NCBI RefSeq assembly: GCF_000425225.1
Contig: NZ_AULJ01000008.1
Span: forward strand, 62,001 to 126,000
DNA: 64,000 bases
Direction of reading: 5' to 3'
Origin: Pontibacillus marinus BH030004 = DSM 16465
GTDB taxonomy: Bacteria; Bacillota; Bacilli; Bacillales; BH030062
The notes under the pieces were generated by a model that ran no database searches, had not been told where the DNA came from, and saw nothing but the letters and a program-made list of their open reading frames with translations. Positions 64,000 to 64,000 of the stretch are shown in pieces. Each line of letters begins with the position of its first letter. Within the stretch, counting starts at the first letter, position 1. The position numbers and the translations under genes were made by a program.

Positions 64000-64000
64000 T

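Overview
The window looks like the chromosome of an aerobic, spore-forming, salt-tolerant member of the Bacillaceae (Halobacillus/Virgibacillus/Pontibacillus-like; this is inferred, no rRNA gene is present). The signs are low G+C, strong AAGGAGG ribosome sites with many TTG and GTG starts, Spo0E-type phosphatases, a CspB-type cold-shock gene, BglG-type PTS regulators, an S-box (SAM) riboswitch and very acidic surface proteins.

Region 1 (1-11.5 kb) is a one-direction sugar-catabolism operon: a partial carbohydrate-associated protein, a GH38 alpha-mannosidase, a class I aldolase, a Gfo/Idh dehydrogenase, a PfkB kinase, a D-lyxose/mannose isomerase, a DUF4432 epimerase-like protein, NagA and a ROK fructokinase. 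Mannose released by the mannosidase could pass through the isomerase and fructokinase to fructose-6-P. The aldolase, dehydrogenase and PfkB kinase imply a second, unidentified substrate. None of the interspersed palindromic repeats found elsewhere occur here.

Region 2 (11.9-18.5 kb) has a divergent sigma-54-type activator facing a sodium/solute symporter, a YtcJ-like amidohydrolase and a PepV-like dipeptidase. Region 3 (18.6-25.7 kb) is mixed: a UDG-like protein, a NERD protein, a small histidine kinase, an RNPP-like XRE-TPR regulator, CspB, a BASS transporter and a polysaccharide deacetylase. Region 4 (25.7-36 kb) has three small Spo0E-like genes, a decayed REP-associated transposase (RAYT), a frameshifted PAS-GGDEF gene, two surface proteins sharing an unrecognised helical domain, an S-layer-homology protein and a sigma factor behind three identical 9-mers. 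Region 5 (36-49 kb) has a ThDP enzyme with a CMD-family protein, a GGDEF-EAL protein, and a DcuS/DcuR-like two-component system ahead of a tripartite tricarboxylate transporter, a SLC13-type carrier and a 2-methylisocitrate-lyase-like enzyme under a perfect cre site. Region 6 (49-57.5 kb) has an ascorbate-type PTS with its regulator and, on the opposite strand, manR-manP. Region 7 (57.7-60.3 kb) is a SAM-riboswitch operon of a flavin monooxygenase and a RimK-like ATP-grasp enzyme. Region 8 (60.3-64 kb) is a GH3 glycosidase divergent from a sugar-binding lipoprotein, with matched operators.

Three palindromic repeat families are scattered from 13.5 kb onward. REP-a is a GTGCCTGACCCCCAC... hairpin. 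REP-b is a GGGTGGTGCC... hairpin with a TGTCGAA tail identical to the Spo0A-box core. REP-c is a GGGACGGTTCTTCTGTTTG... hairpin clustered within about 6 kb of the RAYT remnant.
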